64,000 nt of DNA, taken from positions 80,625 to 144,624 of the forward strand of contig JAFGNU010000017.1 in assembly GCA_016926875.1 (NCBI GenBank), read 5' to 3'. The notes beneath the pieces were generated by a model. It was not told the origin of the DNA. It ran no database searches and saw only the letters and a list, made by a program, of their open reading frames with translations. Positions 1 to 7,925 of this stretch are shown piece after piece. A program made the translations under genes and the position numbers. Origin of the DNA: Anaerolineae bacterium (lineage in GTDB: Bacteria > Chloroflexota > Anaerolineae > Aggregatilineales > Aggregatilineaceae). Numbering within the stretch: position 1 is the first letter of the stretch; the number at the start of each line of letters is the position of its first letter.

Positions 1-2
1 TG

Positions 3-314
3 CCGTCCGGCTATGCGGTCCCGCTGGCGCTAGACAAGCCTGTGATCCTGGGACGCGGCGAGTTCTCCGGCCCGGAGGATTACCTCAACCTGATCGACCT
101 TAACGGCTTGCAGCACGGGGTTTCACGCCAGCACTGCCGGTTCCTCCGGAGCGGTACACAGTTGATCGCCATCGACCTGAACAGTTCCAACGGCACCTAC
201 CTGAACGACGAGAAACTCACCCCGCATCAACGCTATGTTGTGTCCGACGGTGACAGACTGATTCTCGGCACGCTGCACGTCAATGTCTTTTTCAACGTCT
301 CCACTACGCCGTAG
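3..314 (+). CDS. FHA-domain protein (5' end outside window)
   Basis: The reading frame is open from the first bases of the window, so only the last 103 residues are seen and the start lies upstream. The visible part is a complete-looking forkhead-associated fold. It has a GRGE strand near the start, the S-R-Q-H-C-R core (phosphothreonine-contacting Ser/Arg/His), an SSNGTYLN turn and a final GDRLILG strand. FHA domains bind phosphothreonine peptides and usually act in Ser/Thr kinase signalling or secretion. The partner cannot be told because the N-terminus is missing. A second FHA protein lies at 27033-27851. An internal ATG at 42 exists but would cut off the first beta strand, so it is unlikely to be the true start. 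Confidence 0.8.
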   Translation, partial: PSGYAVPLALDKPVILGRGEFSGPEDYLNLIDLNGLQHGVSRQHCRFLRSGTQLIAIDLNSSNGTYLNDEKLTPHQRYVVSDGDRLILGTLHVNVFFNVSTTP

Positions 315-379
315 CGATTGATGGGTCGGGGCGCATGATGACCACGCGCCCCACCCTCCAAGAAATACCTGCACAGCCC

Positions 380-2206
380 CTACACGGTCAGGTTGTATAG
401 GACGCTCGCCACCTCGGTATCAAAGCGCGCAAACGCCAGCCGCACGGTTGCCACCATCTGGTAAGCATCGTAGTACGGCAGGTAGTCCATCGTGGCCGCG
501 ACCCGGCGGCGGTAGCCCACCACCCAGCCGGGCCGGTAGACGCACACCGCCTGCCCCTTGGTATTGCCGGTGGCGTTGGCCTTGCCGTCCGCCTGCGTGA
601 GCGGCATCTCCGCGCTGACCAGCACCGGCACGCCGTCCACCTTGGCGATCTCGCCGGTCAACACGGTGGCGTGCGGACCAAACTTGTCGACCGTCGCCAC
701 GTCATCCAGGCTCAGCAGCTTGGCATACGTGCTACCATCCACGATCCAGGCGCAGTCCGTCGGGCGCAGGGCATAGCGGGGCAGCATCAAAAAGCGCGTG
801 GTGCGCAGCAGCGCCACCGTCGGCGCACCGTTGGCGTCCTGGGCGTTGTCGGTATTGGTCACCAGCGGCAGTTTGCGCAGCCCATCAAAGGCCAGGTATT
901 TCACCGTGCTGTCCGGCGCGCCGTCGTCGCTGTTGATGTTGCCGGTCGCGCCGGTTTCGGTATCGCCGTTGAGCAGCACGTGATCGATGGCGTCCGCCAT
1001 GACGCACAGCGCCTGCTCGCGGTAGAGCGGGATCAGCGGGATGGTCGTATCTTCGACCAGTTCCGCCGAAAAACCCACGCGCAGCGCCAGCTTTTTGGCG
1101 GTCAGCGTGACCTTGCCGCTCCCGACCGGGCTGTCGGGGATCGGGTTGGCGCTGCCCAGCGTCAGATCGGCCTCGTCCTGCGTTTCCGGCACGTAGTACA
1201 CCGCCGGATCGGTCCCGGCGATGGGCAGTTCAAACGGGTTGGACGGCATCTCGATCACGCGAAACAGCGGCAGGACCACGTTTTCCGCGCGCGCCTTGCG
1301 CCACAGTTCGCTGGACCAGATGTCCGGCACCCATTCCGCGCCGTAGCCGGTGTTGTCAGTGTGCATCAACTCGTCGGATTTGACCGGCAGCGCGCGCAGC
1401 GCCCCCGCGTCAAGCTGGCCCTGGTCAACCGCCTGAAACGCCTTGTAGGCCAGTTCGCGCATAAAGGCATTGGTCGGCGCCCACTGCCCGCTGCGGCTCA
1501 GCCAAGTGTGCATGAACGCCATATCGACCGCATCCAGCCCGGCGTACTTGCTGTGCACCTCGATGTGCGGCGCGCTCGGACGGGGCGCCGTCTGCGCCGC
1601 CGGGAGCCGTTTGATCGCGTCGCCGCCCTGTGCATTGTGTTGGTTGCTCATCATCCCTCCATCCACCTCGCGTATACATTGCCCGTCGATTGGTTCAATC
1701 CGGTCGGTCGACAGGCCCAACGCCCGGAACGCCGCCTTGACCGCTACCGCGTCGGTGTAACGCGGTTCGGCGGGCGTGGGCGTCAGGCTGCCCTCGACAA
1801 TCGGCCAGCGCCGAATGTGCCCGTTGGCGGCCACCTCGACCAGGTGCGGCAAACTGCCGCTGCTCCAGCCGAGCGCCTCCTGCCCGACCAGGTCCAGCAC
1901 CGCCCGCGTCCAGCGATCCCGCAGGTCAAGCTGCGCCTCGACCCACACGCCGACCTCGTCCGGTTGCAGCGCGGTGATCTGCCCGATCATGACCGGGCCG
2001 AGCGCACCGTCCAGCCCGTGCTGGTAGAGCACCGGGCGGCGCGGGTACCAGTCCAGGCCCAGGTCGGTGCCCGGCGTGAAGTACTCGCCCTGCAAATCCG
2101 GGCGCGACCGGTCGCCCCACACCACCAGGTAGCCGCCGATCCGCCCGTTCGCGTCCAGCGTTTTGACCGCCGTTGTGACCGGCGCGCGGACTGCGTGTTG
2201 TGCCAT
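380..2206 (-). CDS. HK97-type prohead protease fused to major capsid protein
   Basis: A 608-residue fusion. Residues 1-180 resemble the HK97 prohead serine protease: an open sheet, His63 in a YQHG motif and a Ser in GWSSGS (about 115-118) as probable catalytic residues. Residues from about 185 match the phage_capsid (HK97 gp5) family, with an N-terminal helical delta-like segment and the core fold to the C-terminus. In phages the protease matures the procapsid by cleaving capsid N-termini. The start at 2206 is chosen over an upstream ATG (2284) because a perfect AAGGAGG lies 6 nt before it. An in-frame internal start with its own ribosome site lies at 1654. No portal, terminase or tail gene is adjacent; those found are at 11.9-14.8 kb. 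The promoter is about 90 bp upstream. Family assignment is firm from motifs and layout; function today is inferred. Confidence 0.85.
   Translation of the reverse strand: MAQHAVRAPVTTAVKTLDANGRIGGYLVVWGDRSRPDLQGEYFTPGTDLGLDWYPRRPVLYQHGLDGALGPVMIGQITALQPDEVGVWVEAQLDLRDRWTRAVLDLVGQEALGWSSGSLPHLVEVAANGHIRRWPIVEGSLTPTPAEPRYTDAVAVKAAFRALGLSTDRIEPIDGQCIREVDGGMMSNQHNAQGGDAIKRLPAAQTAPRPSAPHIEVHSKYAGLDAVDMAFMHTWLSRSGQWAPTNAFMRELAYKAFQAVDQGQLDAGALRALPVKSDELMHTDNTGYGAEWVPDIWSSELWRKARAENVVLPLFRVIEMPSNPFELPIAGTDPAVYYVPETQDEADLTLGSANPIPDSPVGSGKVTLTAKKLALRVGFSAELVEDTTIPLIPLYREQALCVMADAIDHVLLNGDTETGATGNINSDDGAPDSTVKYLAFDGLRKLPLVTNTDNAQDANGAPTVALLRTTRFLMLPRYALRPTDCAWIVDGSTYAKLLSLDDVATVDKFGPHATVLTGEIAKVDGVPVLVSAEMPLTQADGKANATGNTKGQAVCVYRPGWVVGYRRRVAATMDYLPYYDAYQMVATVRLAFARFDTEVASVLYNLTV
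1649..1660 (-). promoter_or_regulatory. Internal ribosome binding site and start for free capsid protein
   Basis: On the minus strand GGAGGGATGATG sits exactly at the protease/capsid junction. It gives in-frame ATG codons at 1654 and 1651 preceded by a good Shine-Dalgarno. Use of this start would yield a 424-residue capsid protein without the protease, as well as the long fusion. This resembles nested in-frame starts known from phage head genes (for example lambda C/Nu3). That it is used is inference. Confidence 0.5.
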
Positions 2207-2296
2207 TGGCCCTCCTTTTGAAGCGTTTAGCTGTTGGTAATTGGCTGTTGGCTTCAGCGGCCAGCCCAACGCCGACCGCCCCACGTTGACAATTCC

Positions 2297-2324
2297 AGTT
2301 TAGCACAAATGTTCTGTTTGTCTA
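2297..2324 (-). promoter_or_regulatory. Promoter with LexA-type box, copy A (capsid unit)
   Basis: Minus strand: -35 TAGACA (2319-2324), 16-nt spacer, extended -10 TGC-TAAACT (2297-2302). The spacer holds GAACATTTGTGC (2303-2314), one base off the Gram-positive-type LexA box GAAC-N4-GTTC. The 29 bases from 2296 are identical to those at 14999 before the terminase unit, and similarity continues for about 30 bases upstream. It lies about 90 bp before the protease-capsid start. Confidence 0.55.
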
Positions 2325-2404
2325 CGTCGCTAACTATCATTTTTTAGTGTCATTTTTAACGGTGATTGTTATGTCTGACTGTTATGTTCGAACCGGCGGG
2401 GGAC

Positions 2405-2434
2405 AATAAAAAATCGCCGCGTGGCGGGGCGGCG
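2405..2434 (-). terminator. GC-rich hairpin plus T-run, probable terminator
   Basis: On the minus strand a CGCCGC/GCGGCG stem with an 8-nt loop is followed at once by ATTTTTTATT. It would end minus-strand transcripts coming from the actP unit, although it lies about 240 bp past the actP stop. A near copy of the stem is at 5123-5142. The rest of the 2207-2673 gap holds promoter A and a palindromic repeat at 2585-2613; no gene is seen. Confidence 0.5.
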
Positions 2435-2584
2435 GCGGGGTAAGCGGAGCACTTCTTGTTTGAGCTTGTTGCTATATCAACTACGCCTCCTCATTGGCTG
2501 ATCCCCTTTCTTTCCAAAATCTACGAAACAGTTTGTATCTCCGCAGATTCAGGGTCAGCCAACATCAGCGTGTTGGTGTTTTGG

Positions 2585-2613
2585 GTAGGGACGACTCGGT
2601 GAGTCGCCCCTAC
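2585..2613. repeat. Dispersed palindromic repeat, short copy
   Basis: Inverted repeat with 13-bp arms (GTAGGGACGACTC / GAGTCGCCCCTAC, 12 of 13 paired) and a GGT loop. The same arm recurs at 42344-42393 and 51034-51082, where a second hairpin is inserted before the final CCTAC. All copies are intergenic. Confidence 0.7.
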
Positions 2614-2673
2614 GCAGTATGCAGGTTTTAGTTGGTTTCTCCGTAGTTCGCTATTGATATTTGCCCTGTGCAC

Positions 2674-4605
2674 CTAATCTGCTGCTACGATCTCCACGTG
2701 GGCCGGGCTGCTGGCTTCTTTGGGCTGCGTCAGCAGCGATACCACGATCAACACCACAAAGCTCAGCGGAATGGAGACAATGCCAGGGTTATCCAGCGGG
2801 AACGGGGCTTCGGCGTCAATGCCGTAGCGCTCATACATGGCTGGCGAGAGCAGAATCAGCACCAGGGCCGTTACCATTCCGGTGAAGATCGAGGCAGCGA
2901 TACCTTTGGCCGTCGTCTTTTTCCAGAACAGCAGCATCAGGATAGCGGGCAGGTTGGCCGAAGCCGCTACCGCAAACGCCAGTCCCACCAGGAACGAGAC
3001 GTTTACTCCTTTGAAGTAAATGCCGAGCAGGATGGCTACACCTCCTACCAGGACCGCTGTGATCTTGCCAACGACCACCTGCTGCGTATCCGACAGGTTG
3101 ATGCGCATGAAGTTGCTGGTCAGGTCATGAACAACCGCACCCGACGCAGCCACGATTAACCCGCTGACCGTGCCTAACACAGTCGCGAACGCCAGCGCCG
3201 AGATGATGGCGAACAGCGCTGTGCCAAAATGCTTGGCCAGCAGCGGGGCCGACATATTGTCACTCGCCACGTCCAAAACACCGTTGATCATTGCACCGAG
3301 ACCCATATAGAGCGTCAAGATATAGAAAAACCCGATGGTTGCAATCGCCACAATGGTCGATTTGCGGGCTGCCTGTTGGCTGGGTACGGTGTAATAACGG
3401 ATCAGGATGTGAGGCAGAGCGGATGTCCCAAAAAACAGCGCCAGCATCAGCGAGATGAAGTTGAGACGCGAGGACGTGGTAGCGCCCTCATCCACCTTGA
3501 ACTTGACACCGGGCCGTAACAGCTTTTCGCCGGAAGTGATGTTCTGGTACCACAACTGCACGTCGTCGCTCTCGAAGGTGAACGACTCCTTGCTGAAGCG
3601 TACGATGGTGCTGTCCTCGATGATCGACAAGAACTCAGCCGGATTGAGGCTACCGGTCGAATCGACCGGCTGGCCATCGACGATGATCTGATTGAAGCTG
3701 CCGACCTGGTAAAATTCCTTATTTTCCTGCGGCTCACCGTTGTAGAGTTTTTCTTTGCCGGTATCCACGATAGACAGCGTTTCGCGCAGGACGGGCGGTT
3801 CGACGCCGGTATCCAGCGCCCACCACGTGGCGATGCCTTCGCGGCTGAGTTCAGCGAAGTGCAGATCGCCCTCGGTGTGCTGGCCGGAAAGCTCATATTC
3901 GCTTCCCTCGGCCAGCGTGATCCGGTTATCTGCGTCGAACGTGACCGGCAGCGTTTGAAACTCGTGGTAATCCTCGCTGGGCTTGAGGTCAAAGCCGTTC
4001 CTCAGCACCAGGATCGCCAGGATGGTTGAGAAGACAATCAGCAAACCACCCTTGAGGAACTGCACGTAGGTGGTCGAGGCCATCCCGGCGGCGGCCACGA
4101 TCACGATCACGATGGCACCCACGATGATCACGCCAACGTAGTGCGGCATCCCCAGCAGCGGACGGACCAGCGCACCAGCTCCGACCATCTGCGGGATCAG
4201 GTAGCACAGCGAGACAACCAGCGTACTGATACCGGCCATCAACTGGATACCACGTGAATTGAACTTGGCGTCGAGCGCGTCTGAGAAGGTGTATTTGCCC
4301 AGTCGTTTTAGCGGTTCGGCCACCACGAACAGGGCAACAATCCACCCGGCCAGGTAGCCGATGGAGTAGAGGAACCCATCGTAGCCGACGGTGGCGATCA
4401 TGCCAGCGATTCCCAGGAAGGAAGCGGCTGACAGGTAATCGCCTGCGAAAGCGATGCCGTTGACGCCCCAGTGGATGCGACCACCGGCTGCGTAAAAGCC
4501 GCTGGCGGTATGGGTGCGTCGGGCAAAGTAGAATGAGATACCCAGTACGGACGCCGCGAACATTACGAACAGGGCGATCACGCCCGGTGAGGGATCGTAG
4601 ATCAT
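2674..4605 (-). CDS. actP: Cation/acetate symporter, SSS family (ActP-like)
   Basis: A 643-residue integral membrane protein of the sodium:solute symporter family, probably Na+-coupled uptake of acetate or another short carboxylate. Residues 1-200 hold the first transmembrane helices with typical motifs (GRIHWGVNGIAFAGDYLSAA, LGKYTFSDAL). Residues about 385-630 hold the remaining helices, including FGTSALPHILIRYYT. Between them lies a roughly 170-residue hydrophilic, acidic insertion (about 207-380) that E. coli ActP (about 549 residues) lacks; it should face outside. The start codon overlaps the stop of the DUF485 gene by 4 bases (ATGA), so the two are translationally coupled, as in the yjcH-actP pair. 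Substrate is inferred from family and neighbour. Confidence 0.85.
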   Translation of the reverse strand: MIYDPSPGVIALFVMFAASVLGISFYFARRTHTASGFYAAGGRIHWGVNGIAFAGDYLSAASFLGIAGMIATVGYDGFLYSIGYLAGWIVALFVVAEPLKRLGKYTFSDALDAKFNSRGIQLMAGISTLVVSLCYLIPQMVGAGALVRPLLGMPHYVGVIIVGAIVIVIVAAAGMASTTYVQFLKGGLLIVFSTILAILVLRNGFDLKPSEDYHEFQTLPVTFDADNRITLAEGSEYELSGQHTEGDLHFAELSREGIATWWALDTGVEPPVLRETLSIVDTGKEKLYNGEPQENKEFYQVGSFNQIIVDGQPVDSTGSLNPAEFLSIIEDSTIVRFSKESFTFESDDVQLWYQNITSGEKLLRPGVKFKVDEGATTSSRLNFISLMLALFFGTSALPHILIRYYTVPSQQAARKSTIVAIATIGFFYILTLYMGLGAMINGVLDVASDNMSAPLLAKHFGTALFAIISALAFATVLGTVSGLIVAASGAVVHDLTSNFMRINLSDTQQVVVGKITAVLVGGVAILLGIYFKGVNVSFLVGLAFAVAASANLPAILMLLFWKKTTAKGIAASIFTGMVTALVLILLSPAMYERYGIDAEAPFPLDNPGIVSIPLSFVVLIVVSLLTQPKEASSPAHVEIVAAD

Positions 4606-4910
4606 GCTGCGACCTCCTCGTTGTCCGCTGTGTTAGCGGCTGTTTCTTTGGCGAAACGTTCCACACGGGTGCAGATCGAATTGTAAATCAGCCCCAACAC
4701 CAGGGCCAGTACGATGAGGCCAAACCCGTAAACAACTGCCAGGTTGAGGCCAAAGACGATGGATTCGCCCATAGTTTCAGGGCTGATGGTATTGATGACT
4801 ACGAAACCGGCGTAAATCAGGCCGTAAACGAAAAACAGTATTAATCCAACACGGGCTTTGTAGGTTGAAGCTTTGTCCTCGGGGAGTTGACTAGCCGGAC
4901 TATGCCTCAT
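4602..4910 (-). CDS. DUF485 (YjcH-like) membrane protein
   Basis: 102 residues with two transmembrane helices (about 24-45 and 58-80) separated by a short loop and with an acidic C-terminus, which is the DUF485 layout. These small proteins accompany ActP-type symporters, and here the gene directly precedes actP with a 4-base overlap. A role as accessory subunit is inferred from that conserved pairing. The 255-bp region upstream (4911-5165) is moderately AT-rich near 4960-4990 and probably holds the operon promoter, but no clear -35/-10 pair could be fixed. Confidence 0.75.
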   Translation of the reverse strand: MRHSPASQLPEDKASTYKARVGLILFFVYGLIYAGFVVINTISPETMGESIVFGLNLAVVYGFGLIVLALVLGLIYNSICTRVERFAKETAANTADNEEVAA

Positions 4911-5102
4911 AAATCATCCTCCAATTCAAGAGTAATCTTGACGCTCCGCAACTATAGCCTAAATTGTACTTGTGCCGCAACCGTTTTATATGTACAGGCT
5001 ATACAAGGCAGGGTAACCCAGCATGTCGATTAACGGTGCTGGGGGTGTACCAACACACCCGACTGAAACCTGCTATTTTTTTAAGCGTGACGCTTATTCG
5101 TG

Positions 5103-5146
5103 AAAAAACGGGGATCAAACACCGCCGCGTGGAGGGGCGGCGGGGT
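5103..5146 (-). repeat. Second copy of GC-rich hairpin
   Basis: CGCCGC (5123-5128) and GCGGCG (5137-5142) with an 8-nt loop, followed by GGGGT, nearly repeat the element at 2415-2441. On the minus strand a run of six T lies 15 nt past the stem (5103-5108), so it may act as a weak terminator for the short gene at 5166-5288, which ends 20 bp away. Confidence 0.45.
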
Positions 5147-5165
5147 GAGTGGCAGGGGATGCGCG

Positions 5166-5288
5166 TTATTCGTCGGCGGACTGGTTTTTCTGCTGCATGC
5201 GGGCGATGTTTTCGACTTTGAAGCGCGTCCCGGCAATGACGGGCTTGCTGTCCCGTATTTCGATGTAGTTGATTGGTATGACGGTCAT
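5166..5288 (-). pseudogene. Truncated DUF433 (antitoxin-like) gene
   Basis: A 40-residue frame with ATG at 5288 preceded by AAGGA (8 nt). It reads YIEIRDSKPVIAGTRFKVENIARM and then stops after QSADE. The core K-P-V-I-x-G-T-R motif is the hallmark of DUF433, a small winged-helix family often found in toxin-antitoxin-like pairs. Family members run to about 75 residues, so the C-terminal half is missing here. The stop is 20 bp from the GC-hairpin repeat at 5123-5146, suggesting truncation at a repeat junction. It could still be a short expressed peptide. Confidence 0.55.
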
Positions 5289-5355
5289 GTTTGATCCTTC
5301 AGCGGATTCGTTTCTCCACCATCAGCCCGTTATCGAGCAGCACAGTGTACGCGCC

Positions 5356-5904
5356 CTACTCCGGGAATACCGCGCTGACGGCTACCTCGAAGCCGGGCAG
5401 CACCTCGCCGCCGCCCAACGTCGCGTCGCTGCCCAGGCGTTGGACCGGCTGGCCGGGGACGTACACCTCGATGTTCTGTGGTTCCGGGCGCACGACCCAC
5501 ACCACCGTACCCGCCGCCAGGTAATTCGCCACCTTGACCCGCAGCAGATTCAGGTCATCGGACGGGGACAGCACTTCGACCGCCAGGTCGGGAGCGTTGG
5601 GGTTGTATGCATCGTGCGAGGGGTCGGGTTGGCGTGCCTTCGAGATGAACGCCGCGTCGGGGATGTAGCGCTCGCCGGATACCTGGTAGCCGCCGTCCGC
5701 CCCGGTGACGTAGCCCAGTTCATGACGCTGGACATGTACCACTATCTGCGCCAGAATCAGCGCCGCGATCATTGATGCATAGTTATTCGATACCACCTCG
5801 ACCACCTCCCCTCCAACGTATTCCAGCCGCCGGTCGGCGTTCTCCGGCAGCGGCACCATCTGATCAAATTCTTCGACCGTATACCGCTTCGTTGCTACGA
5901 CCAT
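5356..5904 (-). CDS. Uma2 (DUF820) restriction-endonuclease-fold protein
   Basis: 182 residues. The N-terminus (YTVEEFDQMVPLP, then RRLEYVGGEVVEV) and the core YIPDAAF...PDLAVEVLSP match the Uma2 family, whose PD-(D/E)xK-like active site uses the Asp of IPD and the E-V of AVEV; a following K-x-x-x-Y (VKVANYLAAG) and VWVVRPEPQNIEVY strand are also typical. Uma2 genes are abundant in Chloroflexota and cyanobacteria, and their role is uncertain (nuclease, possibly mobile-element related). It lies upstream of the DUF433 remnant on the same strand with a 67-bp gap. Confidence 0.8.
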   Translation of the reverse strand: MVVATKRYTVEEFDQMVPLPENADRRLEYVGGEVVEVVSNNYASMIAALILAQIVVHVQRHELGYVTGADGGYQVSGERYIPDAAFISKARQPDPSHDAYNPNAPDLAVEVLSPSDDLNLLRVKVANYLAAGTVVWVVRPEPQNIEVYVPGQPVQRLGSDATLGGGEVLPGFEVAVSAVFPE

Positions 5905-5954
5905 AGCTCAACTCCCTGATGCTCTTTGCTCCTCATTGTACCGCAATAAGACGT

Positions 5955-5997
5955 GAAACCGCCGGGCGGCGATCTGATCACCACACCCGGCGGTTTC
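5955..5997. terminator. Strong intergenic hairpin
   Basis: Perfect 12-bp stem GAAACCGCCGGG / CCCGGCGGTTTC with a 19-nt loop, between the end of the TIR-HEAT gene (6082) and the start of the Uma2 gene (5904). It is suited to ending the minus-strand TIR-HEAT transcript, but only a poor T-tract follows, so the assignment is moderate. Confidence 0.45.
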
Positions 5998-6081
5998 CTC
6001 TTCCCACACCCTGAATCCAGGGCGCCCTACCCGTCCGGCCAGCCGCTCTCCAGGCCCGCCGGACGACCCGATCGTTTCCGG

Positions 6082-7653
6082 CTAATTCTGCTCAGCCGTA
6101 TCGATCTCGACCTCTGTACTGACCTCTGCCTCGTCGGCATCCGGCTCCGGTTCGCCGCGCCACAACTTGACTGCGGCCTGCGCTTCCGGTGTATCGATGC
6201 GCCTCAGCGCTTCGGCGGCGGCCCAGCTTGCCTGCCAGCCCGTGTTGTGCAGCGCTTCCATCAGCGCCGGGACTGCCAGCTTGCCCATGCCTTGCAGCGC
6301 TTCCGCCGCCGCATAGCGCACATCCCAGTCCGCATCATCCAGCATAACAACCAGTCCCGGAATCGCAGGCTCTCCGATCTCGACCAGCGCGTGGATCGCC
6401 ACCGGGCGCACCCGTTCATCGTTTTCGCGCAGGGCAGCCAGCAAGGGCGCAACGGCAGCTTCCCCGATCCGCCATAACGCCTCGGCTGCGGCCCAACGCG
6501 CGCGCCAGTCGCGGTCACGCAGCTTATCGATCAAGCCCGGCACCGCCGCCGCATCGCCGATCCGGCCTAACGCCGAAGCAGCCGAGATACGGACTTCATG
6601 TTCGGAGTCACGCAGCGCCCTGACCAGGTCGGGCACCGCCGAAATGTTTCCTGTATTGGCGAGCGCTTCGGCTGCTCGCCAGCGCACGCGCGCTTCGGGA
6701 TCGTGCAGCGAATCGATCAGCGCCGGGACCACGTCCTCGCCGCCGATGTCGCCCAGCACGTCCGTAGCGTGCAGCCGGATCTGCCAGTCGGCATCGTCCA
6801 GCGCATCGATCAGCACCGGGATGGCTGGTTCGCCAATGTCGCGGAGCGCGGCGGTGATAACCATCACGTTCCCCCCACCGCCAAACGGGCCGGGCGCCCG
6901 CACGCGCAGCGTATCCAGCAAGACCGGGACCGCTGCCACCGCTTTGATCTGGCCCAGCGCCCGCGCTGCCACGTCCCGCGCGCGCCAATCATTGCCGCGC
7001 AGCAGCTTGATCAGCGCCGGGATGGCCGCCTTGTCGCCCAACTCACCCAACCGCTGGATGGCAGCAATACATGCTTCCCGGTTATCCCCGCGCTCCAACC
7101 GCTCGATCAGCTTCTCGACCGTCTCCGTCTGAATCCCCTGATCGGGACGGCGGTTGTTGTTCGCGTCCTCGCGGCGTTTGATGCGCTCCAACAGGCTGCC
7201 GGATGGTTGCTGCAACGGCGATCCAAACGGCACCGCATTGCGAGACGGCCTGGCCGGTACCGACGGCCCGCTGCGGCAGGCATTCTGCACCTGCCGGATC
7301 AGCTTGCCCCAGGGCTGAGCGTCCGGGTCGCTGAAATCCAGGCGCGGCAGCGCTTCCAGGCGTGGGTGGATGTCGGCGGGTTTCAGCACAATTGGGATGA
7401 CGGATACCCCCACACCCAACGCGAACGTCCACTCGTACATCATGTGCTCAGACGCGCTGGCGTCCGATGGTTGGATCACGAGCAGGGCAAACGCATCGCG
7501 GATCGCCTGATCGATCGATTCGCGCCACTGCCCGTCCGCACGCAGCCGTTCAGTGTCCGACCAGACCCGGAACCCGGCATCCTCAAGCTGGCGGATCAGG
7601 TCGGCAGCAAACGCTGCGTCTTTAGGTTTATACGAGATATACACATGGCCCAT
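6082..7653 (-). CDS. TIR-domain protein with HEAT repeats
   Basis: 523 residues. Residues 1-130 form a TIR domain: HVYISYKPKD at the start, a loop through EDAGFRVWSD, and SEHMMYEW with Glu74 at the position of the catalytic NADase Glu. Residues about 160-500 are some ten HEAT/PBS-lyase-like repeats of about 30-31 residues (patterns such as AIPALI.LL.D..W.VR..AA.ALG.IG). The C-terminus is acidic. TIR enzymes degrade or modify NAD on activation and many serve in anti-phage abortive defence; HEAT arrays are protein-binding scaffolds. Activation through the HEAT part is inferred. A second TIR gene is 3 kb away at 10597-11730, and both lie between two phage gene blocks. Confidence 0.85.
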   Translation of the reverse strand: MGHVYISYKPKDAAFAADLIRQLEDAGFRVWSDTERLRADGQWRESIDQAIRDAFALLVIQPSDASASEHMMYEWTFALGVGVSVIPIVLKPADIHPRLEALPRLDFSDPDAQPWGKLIRQVQNACRSGPSVPARPSRNAVPFGSPLQQPSGSLLERIKRREDANNNRRPDQGIQTETVEKLIERLERGDNREACIAAIQRLGELGDKAAIPALIKLLRGNDWRARDVAARALGQIKAVAAVPVLLDTLRVRAPGPFGGGGNVMVITAALRDIGEPAIPVLIDALDDADWQIRLHATDVLGDIGGEDVVPALIDSLHDPEARVRWRAAEALANTGNISAVPDLVRALRDSEHEVRISAASALGRIGDAAAVPGLIDKLRDRDWRARWAAAEALWRIGEAAVAPLLAALRENDERVRPVAIHALVEIGEPAIPGLVVMLDDADWDVRYAAAEALQGMGKLAVPALMEALHNTGWQASWAAAEALRRIDTPEAQAAVKLWRGEPEPDADEAEVSTEVEIDTAEQN

Positions 7654-7925
7654 AGGATCAACACTCCCTGCTTACCCTCGCGCCCCAATGGCGCACCGTA
7701 TCCAATGCTTCTAGAGTGTATAGCTGGGAGAGCACGGCAGCCGCAGTCCGGCCCAGAACTGCGCTGGCCGCCGCCATAAAGGGGACTGTCACATTGAAAC
7801 AGGGAATGTCCCGCTTACCATACACCCTAGCACAAGCCCCAATTTGGATAAGTAGAAAAATACCGGTAACTGGTTGGGTATATAGATAAGCGTGACGAAA
7901 CTCATTATACTACTGGTTGTGAACT

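Noticed and set aside
671..2221. Long plus-strand frame of 516 codons
   Set aside because: It mirrors the protease-capsid gene on the other strand, is rich in Arg/Gln/His as expected for an antisense shadow, and has no ribosome site.
5100..5294. Plus-strand frame of 64 codons
   Set aside because: Antisense to the DUF433 remnant, which has a recognisable motif and ribosome site; the plus frame also runs through the GC hairpin repeat.
7790..7820. GGGAC...GTCCC hairpin upstream of the glycosyltransferase
   Set aside because: Weak, interrupted stem without a T-run or link to a known riboswitch; could be chance.
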